This document shows positions 7,450 to 15,953 of a stretch of DNA of 64,000 nucleotides, piece by piece. Numbering within the stretch: position 1 is the stretch's first letter; the number at the start of each line of letters is the position of its first letter. Position numbers and translations under genes: made by a program. This DNA is from Paludibacteraceae bacterium (GTDB lineage Bacteria; Bacteroidota; Bacteroidia; Bacteroidales; Paludibacteraceae), in contig JAFVBR010000025.1 of assembly GCA_017479885.1 (NCBI GenBank), positions 1-64,000 on the forward strand. The letters are read 5' to 3'. The notes below the pieces were generated by a model. That model was given only the letters and a program-made list of their open reading frames with translations, did not search any database and had not been told where the DNA came from.

Positions 7450-8955
7450 TCATGGTTTCTGTGCGCCGTAGCCTTCTTTTGCTCCGAAGAGAAGGAGAGC
7501 CTTGTCGTAGTTGTAGCGGTTGCCGTACATGGTAGGACGAATAGTCTCGGAGCCTTGCATGTTCATGCCCATGGCCGAGCGGAACTGGTTGGCTGCGGAG
7601 TTACGATCGAAACTGCTGCTGGTGACAATCTTGAGGTTGGCAAACGCCTCAAGGTAATCCTGATCGAGAGCATTGACAAAGGGGTCACCCTGCTTGAGTT
7701 CGAAGTTGCCTTCCACCTTCGGAAGGATAGACTCGTCAAGGTCCTCGAAGTTTTCAACCTTCACGTTGGTCCACTTGCCTCCGCCTGTAGGAGGAAGCTG
7801 CAGGTCAGCAGCATTGAGGAAGAAAGCATTGTCGTAGATGTTGGTTTTGCGCTTTGCCTCAATCACCTTGTCAGGACCGCCGAGCACGTGGGTACGTGCG
7901 ATGGCAGCATAGTTGTTGCATGCGAAGATATTGTTGTAGAGGTCGCAGTTGATGTAGGTCATACACTCATAGCCGTAACCCATGTCACCCTGCTCTTTGT
8001 CGCGGCACCATGAGAAGGCAACGGTGTTGTGGTGGAAGCTGACGTGAGAAGCCTCACCGTTCTTGTCACCGCCGGTGATACGGACAGCACCCATGCGGTT
8101 GCCTACAAGCACATTGTTGTAAATCTCCACCTCGCCGCAGCGTGAACCGAACTGGAGTCCGAAGTAAACACCATTGAGGATAAGGCAGTTGCGTATGATA
8201 ACGTTGCCTGCAATCCAGCCGTCAGAGTAGAAAATCTGGTGCTGAACCTGTGGAGGAATAGCGTCCACGATACGACCTGTCTCAAACTTCTCGGACGGGC
8301 ATCCGTTGCGCGGGTCTTTGGGGTCGTTGGGCATATAAACGTTCTCATAACCGAGGTTGATGAAGATACCGTCTATGATGAGAGTGCCTTTCGCCTTCTT
8401 TGCCATCACATCGTCAAGAGCACGGTTGATGTGGATAACGCCCTTGCTGCCGTTCGAGCCGAGCTGGTCCTGAGTAGGCTCAATCTTGGTGACATACTTG
8501 AGAGGATCGCGCTCTGTGAAGCTGCTGTTCCAGCCACCTTCGAGTGTTACCCAGTTGTAAATCTCGATAAAACCAGAGTTCATATAGCCGAGGTAGTTGC
8601 CTTCGGCGACACGGATAACAGCACCATCCTGCTGGTTGTCGCGGATGTTGTTGAGAATCTTCTGAATGTCCTTGGCAGGAGCATCAGCGCTTGTACCTGC
8701 AGCACGTGCAGTTCCGGCATTGCTTACGTAATAGACGGGTCCGTTGTTTTCTTTAACTTCGCCACCCGACTTCTGTGATGAAGAGTTTGACTTCTGGGCA
8801 GCAGGTTGTGATGACTGGTTCGACTGCTGTTGTTTGTTCTGCTGCTGGGCGGCAGTAGTCTTGGCAGAGTTGACGAGATTGCGTAACATCTGCGCGGGAG
8901 CAACCATAGAGCAAGAGAGCACAATGGCTACTGCGAGGAAGAGACGTTTTGTCAT
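7450..8955 (-). CDS. Exported right-handed beta-helix protein
   Basis: A 501-residue secreted protein with a signal peptide (MTKRLFLAVAIVLSCSMVAPAQ) and then a Gln/Ser/Ala-rich linker to about residue 70. The main domain (about 75-430) has PADAPAKDIQ-like entry sequence, repeated IYNNVLVGNR and LYNNIFACNN turns, and Asn ladders typical of pectate-lyase-like parallel beta-helices. No recognised catalytic set can be assigned, so it may bind or cleave a polysaccharide. It stands alone with its own promoter (9060-9091) and terminator (7345-7375). Confidence 0.75.
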   Translation of the reverse strand: MTKRLFLAVAIVLSCSMVAPAQMLRNLVNSAKTTAAQQQNKQQQSNQSSQPAAQKSNSSSQKSGGEVKENNGPVYYVSNAGTARAAGTSADAPAKDIQKILNNIRDNQQDGAVIRVAEGNYLGYMNSGFIEIYNWVTLEGGWNSSFTERDPLKYVTKIEPTQDQLGSNGSKGVIHINRALDDVMAKKAKGTLIIDGIFINLGYENVYMPNDPKDPRNGCPSEKFETGRIVDAIPPQVQHQIFYSDGWIAGNVIIRNCLILNGVYFGLQFGSRCGEVEIYNNVLVGNRMGAVRITGGDKNGEASHVSFHHNTVAFSWCRDKEQGDMGYGYECMTYINCDLYNNIFACNNYAAIARTHVLGGPDKVIEAKRKTNIYDNAFFLNAADLQLPPTGGGKWTNVKVENFEDLDESILPKVEGNFELKQGDPFVNALDQDYLEAFANLKIVTSSSFDRNSAANQFRSAMGMNMQGSETIRPTMYGNRYNYDKALLLFGAKEGYGAQKP

Positions 8956-9059
8956 AATTGTGAATAGTTTAATGTGGTTAGTATAATGTTTGAATTGCTA
9001 TGCTGTAAGGATAGCAGATTTGCGAGATACGGAGTTTGATACATTTTTCATTTCCGCCA

Positions 9060-9091
9060 CAAAGATATGACAATTTTCTTATATACACAAA
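9060..9091 (-). promoter_or_regulatory. Promoter of the beta-helix gene
   Basis: Minus strand TTTG (9088-9091), 20 bp, TATCTTTG (9060-9067), an exact match to the Bacteroidota consensus. It is about 100 bp upstream of the beta-helix start. Confidence 0.75.
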
Positions 9092-9092
9092 C

Positions 9093-9122
9093 AAAAAAAG
9101 TCATCCGCCTGTTGACGGATAA
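9093..9122 (-). terminator. Terminator after CpxP/Spy-like gene
   Basis: Minus-strand stem GTTATCCG/CGGATGAC (9115-9122 with 9100-9107, one G-U pair) followed by seven T (9093-9099). It is 22 bp past the stop codon of the gene at 9144. Confidence 0.85.
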
Positions 9123-9143
9123 CTTTTCATGCCGGTATTCAGT

Positions 9144-9860
9144 TTATGCGGTTTTGTCAGTTTCGGCTTCCGCATTAGTTTTATTGCCCGGGTAATGGGG
9201 ATGATTCTTGGGCAGAATGTGATGTCTGCGGGCTCCTGGTCTGCCTTTGTCGGCGTTGTCGCACTTGCCACCGCCCTTGCGGGATTTGCCCATCTCCAGA
9301 TATTTGGCATATTCTTCGTCAGTGAGAATCTTTTTCACCTGCTTGTCGGTAGCGGCTTTGAGGTCTTTGAACTGTTCACGCTTAGCCGCCTCATCTTTGC
9401 CCTCAAGTTCGGCTTTTGCTTTCTCGAAAGCCTCAGATTCCTTCAGGAAAACTTTTTGCAGTTTCTCGCTCTGCTTTTTTGTGAGCGTCAGTTTGTCAGT
9501 AAGGAATGCGGTTTTTGCCTCTGCCCACTGTTCCGGAGTGAGCTTTTCGCGCTTAGCCCTGCCTTCTGCCTCCGCTCTGCGGCAATCACCTTTTCTTTCC
9601 CCGCGGAATTCCTCTTTTCGCGGACCGCGGAAGTTTTCGCTGTTTGCCATTTCGTCGCGCATCTCAGGGCGTACATGAGCAATCTTTTTGTCGCCCTTAG
9701 CCTTGCCTCTGAATTCTCCTTTTACTTCTCCGCGTACTTCACGGCGCGGATGCATACCTTCGTGACGGATGTCACGCTTTGCAATACTGTCTTCTACTTG
9801 TGCCGATACGCCTGCTGCCATCAACACGCACATCATTGTGCCTAAAATCATTCGTTTCAT
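9144..9860 (-). CDS. Exported basic protein, CpxP/Spy-like helical domain
   Basis: A 238-residue protein with signal peptide MKRMILGTMMCVLMAAGVSAQ. Residues about 25-105 are very rich in Arg, Lys and Glu. A helical segment (about 106-195) has LTPEQWAEAKTAFLTDKL and LTDEEYAKYLEM, the pattern seen in periplasmic Spy/CpxP-like or DUF4890 proteins. The tail is basic, with Gly, His and Pro. A periplasmic chaperone or metal-binding role is plausible but unproven. The 5' leader contains a hairpin (GGGAGT/ACTCCC, 9900-9915). It is monocistronic, with a strong terminator. Confidence 0.65.
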   Translation of the reverse strand: MKRMILGTMMCVLMAAGVSAQVEDSIAKRDIRHEGMHPRREVRGEVKGEFRGKAKGDKKIAHVRPEMRDEMANSENFRGPRKEEFRGERKGDCRRAEAEGRAKREKLTPEQWAEAKTAFLTDKLTLTKKQSEKLQKVFLKESEAFEKAKAELEGKDEAAKREQFKDLKAATDKQVKKILTDEEYAKYLEMGKSRKGGGKCDNADKGRPGARRHHILPKNHPHYPGNKTNAEAETDKTA

Positions 9861-10101
9861 AAGTTTGTCCTCCGATGGTTAAACTGTTAAATGTTGTCGG
9901 GGAGTCGATACTCCCGGTTCTAAATTTTGTTTTAACAAACGCGGCGTTTTATAAAAATTATTTCAAACACCGTGCCAAACTCACAACTAACTGATAATGA
10001 GAGGCTGTATTGAGAGTGCAAAGTCAGGAATGAAGAAAGTAAGAAGAAGTATCGGGACAGATTAATGAGAGCGCACACATAAAATAACCACATACTGATA
10101 T

Positions 10102-10178
10102 AGTTGAGAGTTTAGAGTTTAAAGTTGAGAGAAGTTGGTCAGTTTTATTAGTGGAGAGTGGAGCGTGGGGCGTGTGGA
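10102..10178. repeat. Two neighbouring 7-nt tandem tracts
   Basis: Tract one (10102-10129) reads AGTTGAG, AGTTTAG, AGTTTAA, AGTTGAG. Tract two (10151-10178) reads GTGGAGA, GTGGAGC, GTGGGGC, GTGTGGA. They have the same period but different units, just upstream of a promoter. Confidence 0.75.
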
Positions 10179-10198
10179 GAAGCCGGGGAATTGAAAGA

Positions 10199-10230
10199 TT
10201 TGCAGTTCTCGGAAAAAAGATGTACTTTTG
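10199..10230 (+). promoter_or_regulatory. Promoter of the Trp/Asp-tailed membrane protein gene
   Basis: TTTG (10199-10202), 20 bp, TACTTTTG (10223-10230). It places transcription start near 10236, about 55 nt before the chosen ATG at 10292, and so argues against the in-frame start at 10151. Confidence 0.75.
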
Positions 10231-10291
10231 CAACGAGTATAAAGATAAGGCGAATAAAGACGAAATATTTAATAACACAAATAACAAAAGT

Positions 10292-11140
10292 ATGGCAACA
10301 GCAATTCCGGTTTATGGCATAATGCTGCTGATATTGGCAGCAGTGATATTCTGCGTATACAAACTGATGAAAAGGATATACAGGAGATTCGGCAAAATTA
10401 TTTTCGGGGCAGTCGTCGTATTCTGCTTTGTGATAATGCCGCTTGCATTGTTTCTTGTTTACCGCTACGCGTTGGATGCAGACATAGTAGGTCCGTCGGC
10501 AAAGATAGAGAACGTGAGATACAGCGAGGCGTTTGACAACGGTCAGAAAGGGCTGATGGTTCACTATGACATCACCTGCTATCACCTGAAAGGGCGCAAC
10601 ATAATAAACAGTATTGAGATAATCGGCAAAAACGAGGACGGTGTGTTTACCTATCTGACCCCGATAAGCAAGACAAGCGTTTACCGCTCGAGAAAGGACA
10701 GGACAGGCATCTCACGGACAGAATACTGCAACTCGAACTACAAGAAGTGGAAAGACTACACGTTTTTCATTCCATACGAAGAACTAAAACACGCAAAGGG
10801 TGAGAACAAATACAAGTTCAACCTCTGGATAGACTACCAGAAGACCAAGGACCCGACATCAAGCTACGAGCATATATACTCTCACGACAAGAATTGGGAC
10901 AAATACTCGTTCCATGCCACTTTCGACAAAGCCTCGGCAGGCATGACACCTGTCAAGAAGAAAGCTACAGAGAAGAAGGCAAGTGCACAGAAAACATCCA
11001 CAGCGACCACAGACACTACAAAGACCACCTCGTCAGAGGAAGAAGATGATTGGGACGAATGGGAAGATGATTGGGACGCATGGAACGATGATTGGGCCGA
11101 TGATTGGGCTTTGTGGTGGTGGTTTGCAGGCATTGAATAA
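10292..11140 (+). CDS. Membrane protein with Trp/Asp-rich C-terminal tail
   Basis: A 282-residue protein of unknown family. Two hydrophobic helices lie at the N-terminus (about 5-25 and 38-60), followed by a soluble domain of about 170 residues, a Lys/Ala/Thr linker, and then a tail of repeated DDW/DEW/DAW units ending WALWWWFAGIE. The start at 10292 is used because the promoter at 10199-10230 lies inside the longer open frame. No function can be assigned. Confidence 0.75.
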   Translation: MATAIPVYGIMLLILAAVIFCVYKLMKRIYRRFGKIIFGAVVVFCFVIMPLALFLVYRYALDADIVGPSAKIENVRYSEAFDNGQKGLMVHYDITCYHLKGRNIINSIEIIGKNEDGVFTYLTPISKTSVYRSRKDRTGISRTEYCNSNYKKWKDYTFFIPYEELKHAKGENKYKFNLWIDYQKTKDPTSSYEHIYSHDKNWDKYSFHATFDKASAGMTPVKKKATEKKASAQKTSTATTDTTKTTSSEEEDDWDEWEDDWDAWNDDWADDWALWWWFAGIE

Positions 11141-11164
11141 TTGACTCCGGCTATACCCCTCAGT

Positions 11165-11917
11165 TTATCTGCCGCGCAGCCAGCCGTAGTTCTCTCGCGG
11201 CGTGTTACGAATCCACGCCACACCTGCCATGGAGTTAATTACAAGAAAGACAAGGAAGAGCACTATGGAGAAGGCATTGCCCACGACAATGTAGAACAAC
11301 ATTCCCGACAGGCTGTACAACACCCAATAAAGCCACGCGTCATTCTTGCGGTAGATAAGCCAGAAGTTGGCATGAACGGAGGAGGCAATCATCAGTGCCC
11401 CGAGCAGCTTGAGCACCCAGCCGTCGAAGAGAGCATCATGGTTGAAGACGCAGGTTACCAACAACCAGTCAGCTACCACTATCAGCAAAAAGACGAGCAA
11501 TGACAGCAGCATCAGTCGCATAGTGAGGAACGCCGGTTTGAAACTGCCGTTCTCAGCAGCGGGCTGAGGCTTTTTCCACTGCAGAACAGACTTTGCCTGG
11601 AAAGGAACGAAGATACAGATATAGAGCAGTGTGAGGTCGTAGTTGCCTTGCAGAAAGAACTGTACAGAAAGCAAGAGCGACATCAGTATGCCGGGGTAGA
11701 AACCGGTATAGTTCTGCGGGTCGCGGACTGTGAGCACATAGGCAACCCCAATGACGCTTGCGGGTATGCCTACACACCATGCTGCATCGTCCCAATGGAG
11801 CAGAGTGAGCGAAGGAAACAGCATCTCTGCGAACCACAGCAGCAGAAAGAGCACTGTGAAGATAAGCACAGACCATGCAGTGTTGAGCAGAAGAGACTTA
11901 TAAAGAGAAGATTTCAA
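11165..11917 (-). CDS. PnuC-like nicotinamide riboside/vitamin transporter
   Basis: A 250-residue integral membrane protein with about seven or eight hydrophobic helices. The segment about 185-240 (NDAWLYWVLYSLSG... followed by a long hydrophobic helix) resembles the end of PnuC transporters, which bring in nicotinamide riboside or other vitamins by facilitated diffusion. The resemblance is modest and the substrate is unknown. It converges with the gene at 10292-11140. A 9-nt repeat tract (11932-11967) and then a MITE lie directly upstream. Confidence 0.55.
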   Translation of the reverse strand: MKSSLYKSLLLNTAWSVLIFTVLFLLLWFAEMLFPSLTLLHWDDAAWCVGIPASVIGVAYVLTVRDPQNYTGFYPGILMSLLLSVQFFLQGNYDLTLLYICIFVPFQAKSVLQWKKPQPAAENGSFKPAFLTMRLMLLSLLVFLLIVVADWLLVTCVFNHDALFDGWVLKLLGALMIASSVHANFWLIYRKNDAWLYWVLYSLSGMLFYIVVGNAFSIVLFLVFLVINSMAGVAWIRNTPRENYGWLRGR

Positions 11918-11931
11918 GGCTGTTGGGGATA

Positions 11932-11967
11932 TTAAGTGATTTAAGTAACTTAAGTAGCTTAAGCGAG
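11932..11967. repeat. 9-nt tandem tract (TTAAGnnnC type)
   Basis: Four units: TTAAGTGAT, TTAAGTAAC, TTAAGTAGC, TTAAGCGAG. It lies 15 bp upstream of the start of the PnuC-like gene and shares its unit with tracts at 36841 and 57802. Confidence 0.8.
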
Positions 11968-11983
11968 TTACGAAATTAATATT

Positions 11984-12096
11984 ACATGAGTTCGATATAA
12001 GAAGTTTATAGTCTATGATGGTGGTACTTCGGCAGGAACGAGATCCTGAAACAAGTTCAGGATGACGATGACCATTCCGCTTATATCGGACTCACG
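11984..12096. mobile_element. 113-bp MITE with 8-bp target duplication
   Basis: A non-coding element bounded by inverted ends CRTGAGTyCGATATAAG (left about 11985-12004, right about 12078-12096) and flanked on both sides by the direct repeat TTAATATT (11976-11983 and 12097-12104). It contains an inner palindrome (ATCCTGAA/TTCAGGAT, 12043-12063). The right-hand target copy contains the stop codon of guaD, so insertion occurred at the gene end without damaging it. No transposase is encoded, so movement would need one supplied elsewhere. Confidence 0.8.
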
Positions 12097-12564
12097 TTAA
12101 TATTCCACCTTGTCGGTGTTTTGCTCCCACTCGCGAAATCCCGCAAGAGCCTCTTCATGCAGCAGCTGCTCGCCATGAATACGGCGCTCCGGCATAGGGA
12201 GTTCTATCTCGTCATAAATGAACTTGTCATCGAAATCGATGCGTGCGGCATCTTTCTGGTTGTTACCGTAGTACATTTTGTCGATATGTGCCCAATAGAT
12301 GGCGCCGAGGCACATCGGGCAGGGTTCGCAGCTGGTATAGATGGTGGTGCCGGAGAGGTCGAAACTCTGCAGTTTCTGGCAAGCGGCGCGGATGGCACTC
12401 ACCTCGGCATGAGCAGTAGGGTCGTTGTTGGCAGTGACGCGGTTGACACCGGTGGCAAGCACCTTGCCGTCTTTCACTATCACAGCACCGAAGGGTCCTC
12501 CGCCGTTCTTTACATTCTCTATAGAGAGGCGTATCGCCTCGCGCATAAAGTCTTCGTGAGTCAT
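12097..12564 (-). CDS. guaD: Guanine deaminase (cytidine deaminase-fold)
   Basis: A 155-residue zinc deaminase. HAE (52-54) and PCPMC (81-85) supply the zinc ligands His52, Cys82 and Cys85 and the catalytic Glu54. The pattern DPTAHAEVSAIRAAC, the DFDDKFIYDEI segment and a C-terminus ending in EY match Bacillus GuaD better than TadA, so guanine to xanthine plus ammonia is the likely reaction. Its stop codon lies in the target duplication of the MITE. An ATG at 12564 gives the normal length. Confidence 0.85.
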   Translation of the reverse strand: MTHEDFMREAIRLSIENVKNGGGPFGAVIVKDGKVLATGVNRVTANNDPTAHAEVSAIRAACQKLQSFDLSGTTIYTSCEPCPMCLGAIYWAHIDKMYYGNNQKDAARIDFDDKFIYDEIELPMPERRIHGEQLLHEEALAGFREWEQNTDKVEY

Positions 12565-12577
12565 GATGATTATGTAG

Positions 12578-12652
12578 GTTAATATTGTTTAGTATTGTTT
12601 AGAGTCGTTCAGAAATGTTTAAACTTGAAACCTGAAACTTGAAACCTCCAAC
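12578..12652. repeat. Compound tract: 10-nt units then 7-nt units
   Basis: 10-nt units GTTTAGTATT, GTTTAGAGTC, GTTCAGAAAT (12587-12616) run into 7-nt units TTGAAAC, CTGAAAC, TTGAAAC (12625-12645). It fills the gap upstream of guaD. The 10-nt unit is the complement of the one before gyrB, and the 7-nt unit recurs before surE and lpxB. Confidence 0.8.
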
Positions 12653-12676
12653 TTTTCCGCCTGCAAAGGTAGGCAT

Positions 12677-14026
12677 TTATTTTGGATTTGCCAAGAGAGG
12701 CTTCTCAAGACGGCGGAAACGCACGAGGAACAAGACGGCAGCCATGGCGAGTGCCACTATGAAACTAACCCACATACCCTGCACCCCCATTCCGAGGGGG
12801 AACATCAGCAGCCAGCCCAACGGCAGAGCTACCACCACATAGGCAATGAATGCGTAAATCATGGGCCGACGCACATCGGTAATGCCGCGCAGCATACCTG
12901 CTCCCACACATTGCAAGCCGTCGGCATATTGGAACAAACCCGCAAACACAAGCAAGGGGGAGGCTATGCGTATCACCTCTGGGTCTTCGGTGAAGAGCAT
13001 GGGCAGATAGTTGCGCAGCCCAATCATGAGAGAGGCACCTATGGTGTTCATCAGCAGAATAAGATGCACGCTGGCACGGGCAGCCATACGCATGGCATGG
13101 TAATCACCAAGACCGTACTGGTGAGAGACGCGGATGGTAGTGGCGGCACCCACACCGAGCGAGAGCATGAAGGCGAAATCCGCCACGTTGTTGGAAATAT
13201 GGTGCGCCGCCAGCGCCTCTTTGCTAATCCAGCCTACCATGATGAACGACAAGGTGAAAAGCACGGTCTCCATAGTGGTCTGTATGCCGATAGGAAAACC
13301 CACCCTGCCCAACTGCCGCAGACAGGACAGGCTGTTGTTTTTTACAGAGAACAGGCTCAGATACTTGCGCCAGTCGGGATTGCAGAGTATGGCAACAATG
13401 AAAGCCACAGGCATCAGCGAAGTAGCAATCAGACTGGCCAAACCAGCTCCGTATGCACCCATCGGTTCCGCGCCCCAATGTCCGAAGATGAACACCCAGT
13501 TGAGCAATATGTTAAGCAGATTGAGTACCACACAAATAAGCATCGCCACCAGTGTATTGCCCAGCCCTTCGAGGAACTGCTTCTGCACACAGAAATAGAG
13601 GAAAGGCAGCAGACCGATGATGCGGGTTATCAGATACGGACGGGCTGCCTCCACCACGGCGGGGTCCTGACCCATCTTGTCCATAAAAGGCACACAGAGC
13701 AACAGCAGACCGCAGGTGAGCCCACCCACTATGAGAGTGAACAGCAGACCGTTCTGGAAGAGTTCGGACACGCGGCGGTCGTCTTTCTGCACAAAAGACT
13801 GCCCAACTAAGGGAGTTATACCCATAAGCGAGCCCATGGAAAAGACCATGACAGTGAAGAAGATGCCGTTGGCAAAACTGACAGCGGCAAGGTCGGTAGT
13901 ACTGTAGTGACCTACCATGATGCTGTCTGCCAGACCGACAATGGCAGCCCCCAGCTGAGTGAGCATCACAGGAAAAGCAACACGCAGGTTACGCTTGTAA
14001 TATGGAATATAGTCGCGAAACGCCAT
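12677..14026 (-). CDS. MATE family efflux transporter
   Basis: A 449-residue, twelve-helix exporter of the MATE (NorM/DinF) family, which expels cationic compounds in exchange for Na+ or H+. Two homologous halves are visible, with IVGLADSIMVGHYSTTDLAAVS near residue 35 and the matching region after about 240. The start at 14026 (MAFRDYIPYYKRNL) fits the family; an in-frame ATG 66 bp upstream lies within the end of the neighbouring ATPase gene. A -7 box ends 9 bp before the ATG, so the leader would be almost absent. Confidence 0.92.
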   Translation of the reverse strand: MAFRDYIPYYKRNLRVAFPVMLTQLGAAIVGLADSIMVGHYSTTDLAAVSFANGIFFTVMVFSMGSLMGITPLVGQSFVQKDDRRVSELFQNGLLFTLIVGGLTCGLLLLCVPFMDKMGQDPAVVEAARPYLITRIIGLLPFLYFCVQKQFLEGLGNTLVAMLICVVLNLLNILLNWVFIFGHWGAEPMGAYGAGLASLIATSLMPVAFIVAILCNPDWRKYLSLFSVKNNSLSCLRQLGRVGFPIGIQTTMETVLFTLSFIMVGWISKEALAAHHISNNVADFAFMLSLGVGAATTIRVSHQYGLGDYHAMRMAARASVHLILLMNTIGASLMIGLRNYLPMLFTEDPEVIRIASPLLVFAGLFQYADGLQCVGAGMLRGITDVRRPMIYAFIAYVVVALPLGWLLMFPLGMGVQGMWVSFIVALAMAAVLFLVRFRRLEKPLLANPK

Positions 14027-14035
14027 AAGGGGCTG

Positions 14036-14043
14036 CAAAGATA
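14036..14043 (-). promoter_or_regulatory. -7 box of the MATE gene
   Basis: TATCTTTG on the minus strand, 9 bp before the ATG. The -33 element is poor. If used, the mRNA would be nearly leaderless. Confidence 0.45.
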
Positions 14044-14061
14044 CAAATAATTTGTCAATAA

Positions 14062-15384
14062 TTACATATCCTCCATTGACAGACCGCAACAAGATATATC
14101 ATATTTTTTTAGTTGGCGGGTTGCGACCAAGAATGTATTGGTGCGTTGTTCTATCAATTTCAGGTTTATATCTTTTGCTTGTCGCTTAACCTCATAGAAA
14201 GTTGCCTGTTTGGTGAGTTCGTTGATGCCTATAATGTCTATTTCATCTTCTCCGTTACGGCTCCACCATGTGTCGATTCGTGTGAACAACTTCTCTTCCT
14301 CCAACTTGTCCTTGAAATAGCGCTCAAGCATCTTTCCCGAGAAAGCTTCATAGTCTCGCTCAACGATTGTCCTCAAAGCATCGTGCGCCTCGATTTCGAG
14401 CATGTAGTTGTATTTGAAGATAAAACGGAACCAGAAGATAAGAAAGTTATCATCCAACTGATATCGCACATTGCTGTTAGTGGTGGTAAATAGCGGTTTG
14501 CGTTTGCGAATAATATTGTAGGTATCTTCCAACATACTGAGATAGCCACCTATCTCTTTACCGATGATATCCTCAATCTGACTTCTTTGACTATGTCCGG
14601 TTGCTATAGCGGATATAATGGAGAAATAAATACCATAGTCCTTGCCAAACTCTTCCACAAGCAGATTTTTGCCCTCGGAAATAAACACAGAATCACGCCT
14701 AATAATTGACTCTATCATTTTCTGCCGTGTTGTTGCGCCTTTATCCATCAGCAGTTCCACATATTTTGCGACTCCGCCTGTAAAACTATATAATGCCAGC
14801 AAATCATCTGCAGTGTAATTCGGATTGTGTGCGGCAAGTATATTTTTCAGCACAGACGGAGAGAAGCGGTTCAATCGTATCAACGATGTATGCCGGTTAT
14901 ACAATGGCTCCTTCTTGCTCTCAAATATCTTATGTATAAGCGATTGCACAGAACCACCTACTATCAGGTTGATATGCGCATCAGCTTTATTGATATCCCA
15001 AATCCTTTGCATATCGCTATATACGGACGGGTTTACTTTAAGGAACTCTTGAAATTCATCAATGAACAAAGTGACGGGTTGTTGTTTTGCATACTGCATA
15101 ATGAAATCAAAGATATCTGCGAAACGTGTGACTCTACCTAATAGCGGCACATTCAGTTTTGCCGTTATTTCAAGTTGATAACCCTCGCATAGTTCACTTT
15201 CAGCTTTCTTGCTTACAAAGAAGTACAGAAACGGGTTGTGATTGTAAGCATGGAATACCAGCGATGTTTTGCCGATACGTCTTCTGCCTGTCAAAACAGT
15301 AAACTGTGCATGCACAAATGATTGTTCACGAATCTGTACAAGACTCTCCGTTTCTTGCTCTCTATCAAAGAATTGCATAATCAC
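14062..15384 (-). CDS. AAA ATPase with C-terminal DUF234 nuclease-like domain
   Basis: A 440-residue ATPase of the archaeal/Bacteroidales DUF234 group. Walker A is GRRRIGKTS (33-41) and Walker B is VTLFIDEFQEF (about 105-115). The winged-helix and C-terminal regions include EIDIIGINELTKQATFYEVKRQ-like residues, a D/E-x-K pattern of PDDEXK folds. The family is often single-copy, accessory and of unknown function. A second in-frame ATG at 15378 is an equally possible start. A good promoter lies at 15437-15468. Confidence 0.85.
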   Translation of the reverse strand: MIMQFFDREQETESLVQIREQSFVHAQFTVLTGRRRIGKTSLVFHAYNHNPFLYFFVSKKAESELCEGYQLEITAKLNVPLLGRVTRFADIFDFIMQYAKQQPVTLFIDEFQEFLKVNPSVYSDMQRIWDINKADAHINLIVGGSVQSLIHKIFESKKEPLYNRHTSLIRLNRFSPSVLKNILAAHNPNYTADDLLALYSFTGGVAKYVELLMDKGATTRQKMIESIIRRDSVFISEGKNLLVEEFGKDYGIYFSIISAIATGHSQRSQIEDIIGKEIGGYLSMLEDTYNIIRKRKPLFTTTNSNVRYQLDDNFLIFWFRFIFKYNYMLEIEAHDALRTIVERDYEAFSGKMLERYFKDKLEEEKLFTRIDTWWSRNGEDEIDIIGINELTKQATFYEVKRQAKDINLKLIEQRTNTFLVATRQLKKYDISCCGLSMEDM

Positions 15385-15685
15385 TAATTTTTGTAATCCA
15401 CATTTCCGAAATAGCCATTACATTTGTAAGGCACGGCAAAATTACAACTTTTATTTTATATATGCAATACTACAATCTAAAACAACCTGCGAGACATTGC
15501 CAGATTGTATATTTCAAAAGAAACAACTTTCCTGCGGGCGTGAACACCAGGCAAAAGTAGCAGCCGTTGTGCAACATACTGAAAGGCGTATGTTGAATAA
15601 TTACCCTGAAAATATGGGAAAATGGCACTATTGTTTGCGAGTGTCATTTTTTTGGCGTAATTTTACGGCGCAAAATCACCAATAC
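15385..15685. other. Divergent intergenic region
   Basis: It holds the minus-strand promoter of the ATPase (15437-15468). The rest, up to the DUF4160 gene, is open in one frame but lacks a credible coding pattern. An AT-rich GTATGTTGAATAATTA stretch (about 15588-15603) is seen, but no consensus promoter for the plus-strand genes. Confidence 0.5.
15437..15468 (-). promoter_or_regulatory. Promoter of the DUF234 ATPase gene
   Basis: Minus strand ATTG (15465-15468), 20 bp, TAATTTTG (15437-15444). It lies about 50 bp upstream of the start codon. Confidence 0.65.
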
Positions 15686-15952
15686 ATGAATGTTATGCCT
15701 GAGATTAGTCGTTTTTATGGAATAGTTATTACAATGTATAATTCGGAACATAACCCTCCGCATTTTCATATTCGTTACAACGATTATCGCGCCACAATGG
15801 ATATTAATACAGGCGAAATCAATGGCAACTTACCCCGCCGCGTTCTGAACCTTGTGTATGAATGGTTTGACTTGCATAAAGAAGAACTGACTGAAAACTG
15901 GCATCGTATGGAGAAAGGCGAAGAAATTATTAACATCAAACCTCTTGACTAA
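15686..15952 (+). CDS. DUF4160 protein
   Basis: An 88-residue protein with MPEISRFYGIVITMY, then HNPPHFHIRYNDYRA, the His-rich core of DUF4160. The function is unknown. These genes are regularly paired with DUF2442, as here, with a one-base gap, which suggests a two-protein unit such as a toxin-antitoxin-like module (inference). The ATG at 15686 or the ATG three codons later is the likely start; the frame is open much further upstream, but that part does not resemble the family. Confidence 0.8.
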   Translation: MNVMPEISRFYGIVITMYNSEHNPPHFHIRYNDYRATMDINTGEINGNLPRRVLNLVYEWFDLHKEELTENWHRMEKGEEIINIKPLD

Positions 15953-15953
15953 T

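Larger units (their letters stand above)
9861..10291. other. Divergent intergenic region with heptad tracts
   Basis: It separates two divergent genes. It holds the hairpin at 9900-9915 in the leader of the minus-strand gene, 7-nt tracts at 10102-10129 and 10151-10178, and the promoter at 10199-10230 of the plus-strand gene. No clear -7 motif was found for the minus-strand gene. Confidence 0.6.

Noticed and set aside
12043..12063. Palindrome ATCCTGAA/TTCAGGAT as a terminator of guaD
   Set aside because: It has no T-run, and it lies in the middle of a MITE defined by inverted ends and target duplication.
12911..13810. 299-codon open frame on the plus strand
   Set aside because: It is antisense to the MATE gene, His/Gln-rich with no domain, and a shadow of that gene's codon bias.
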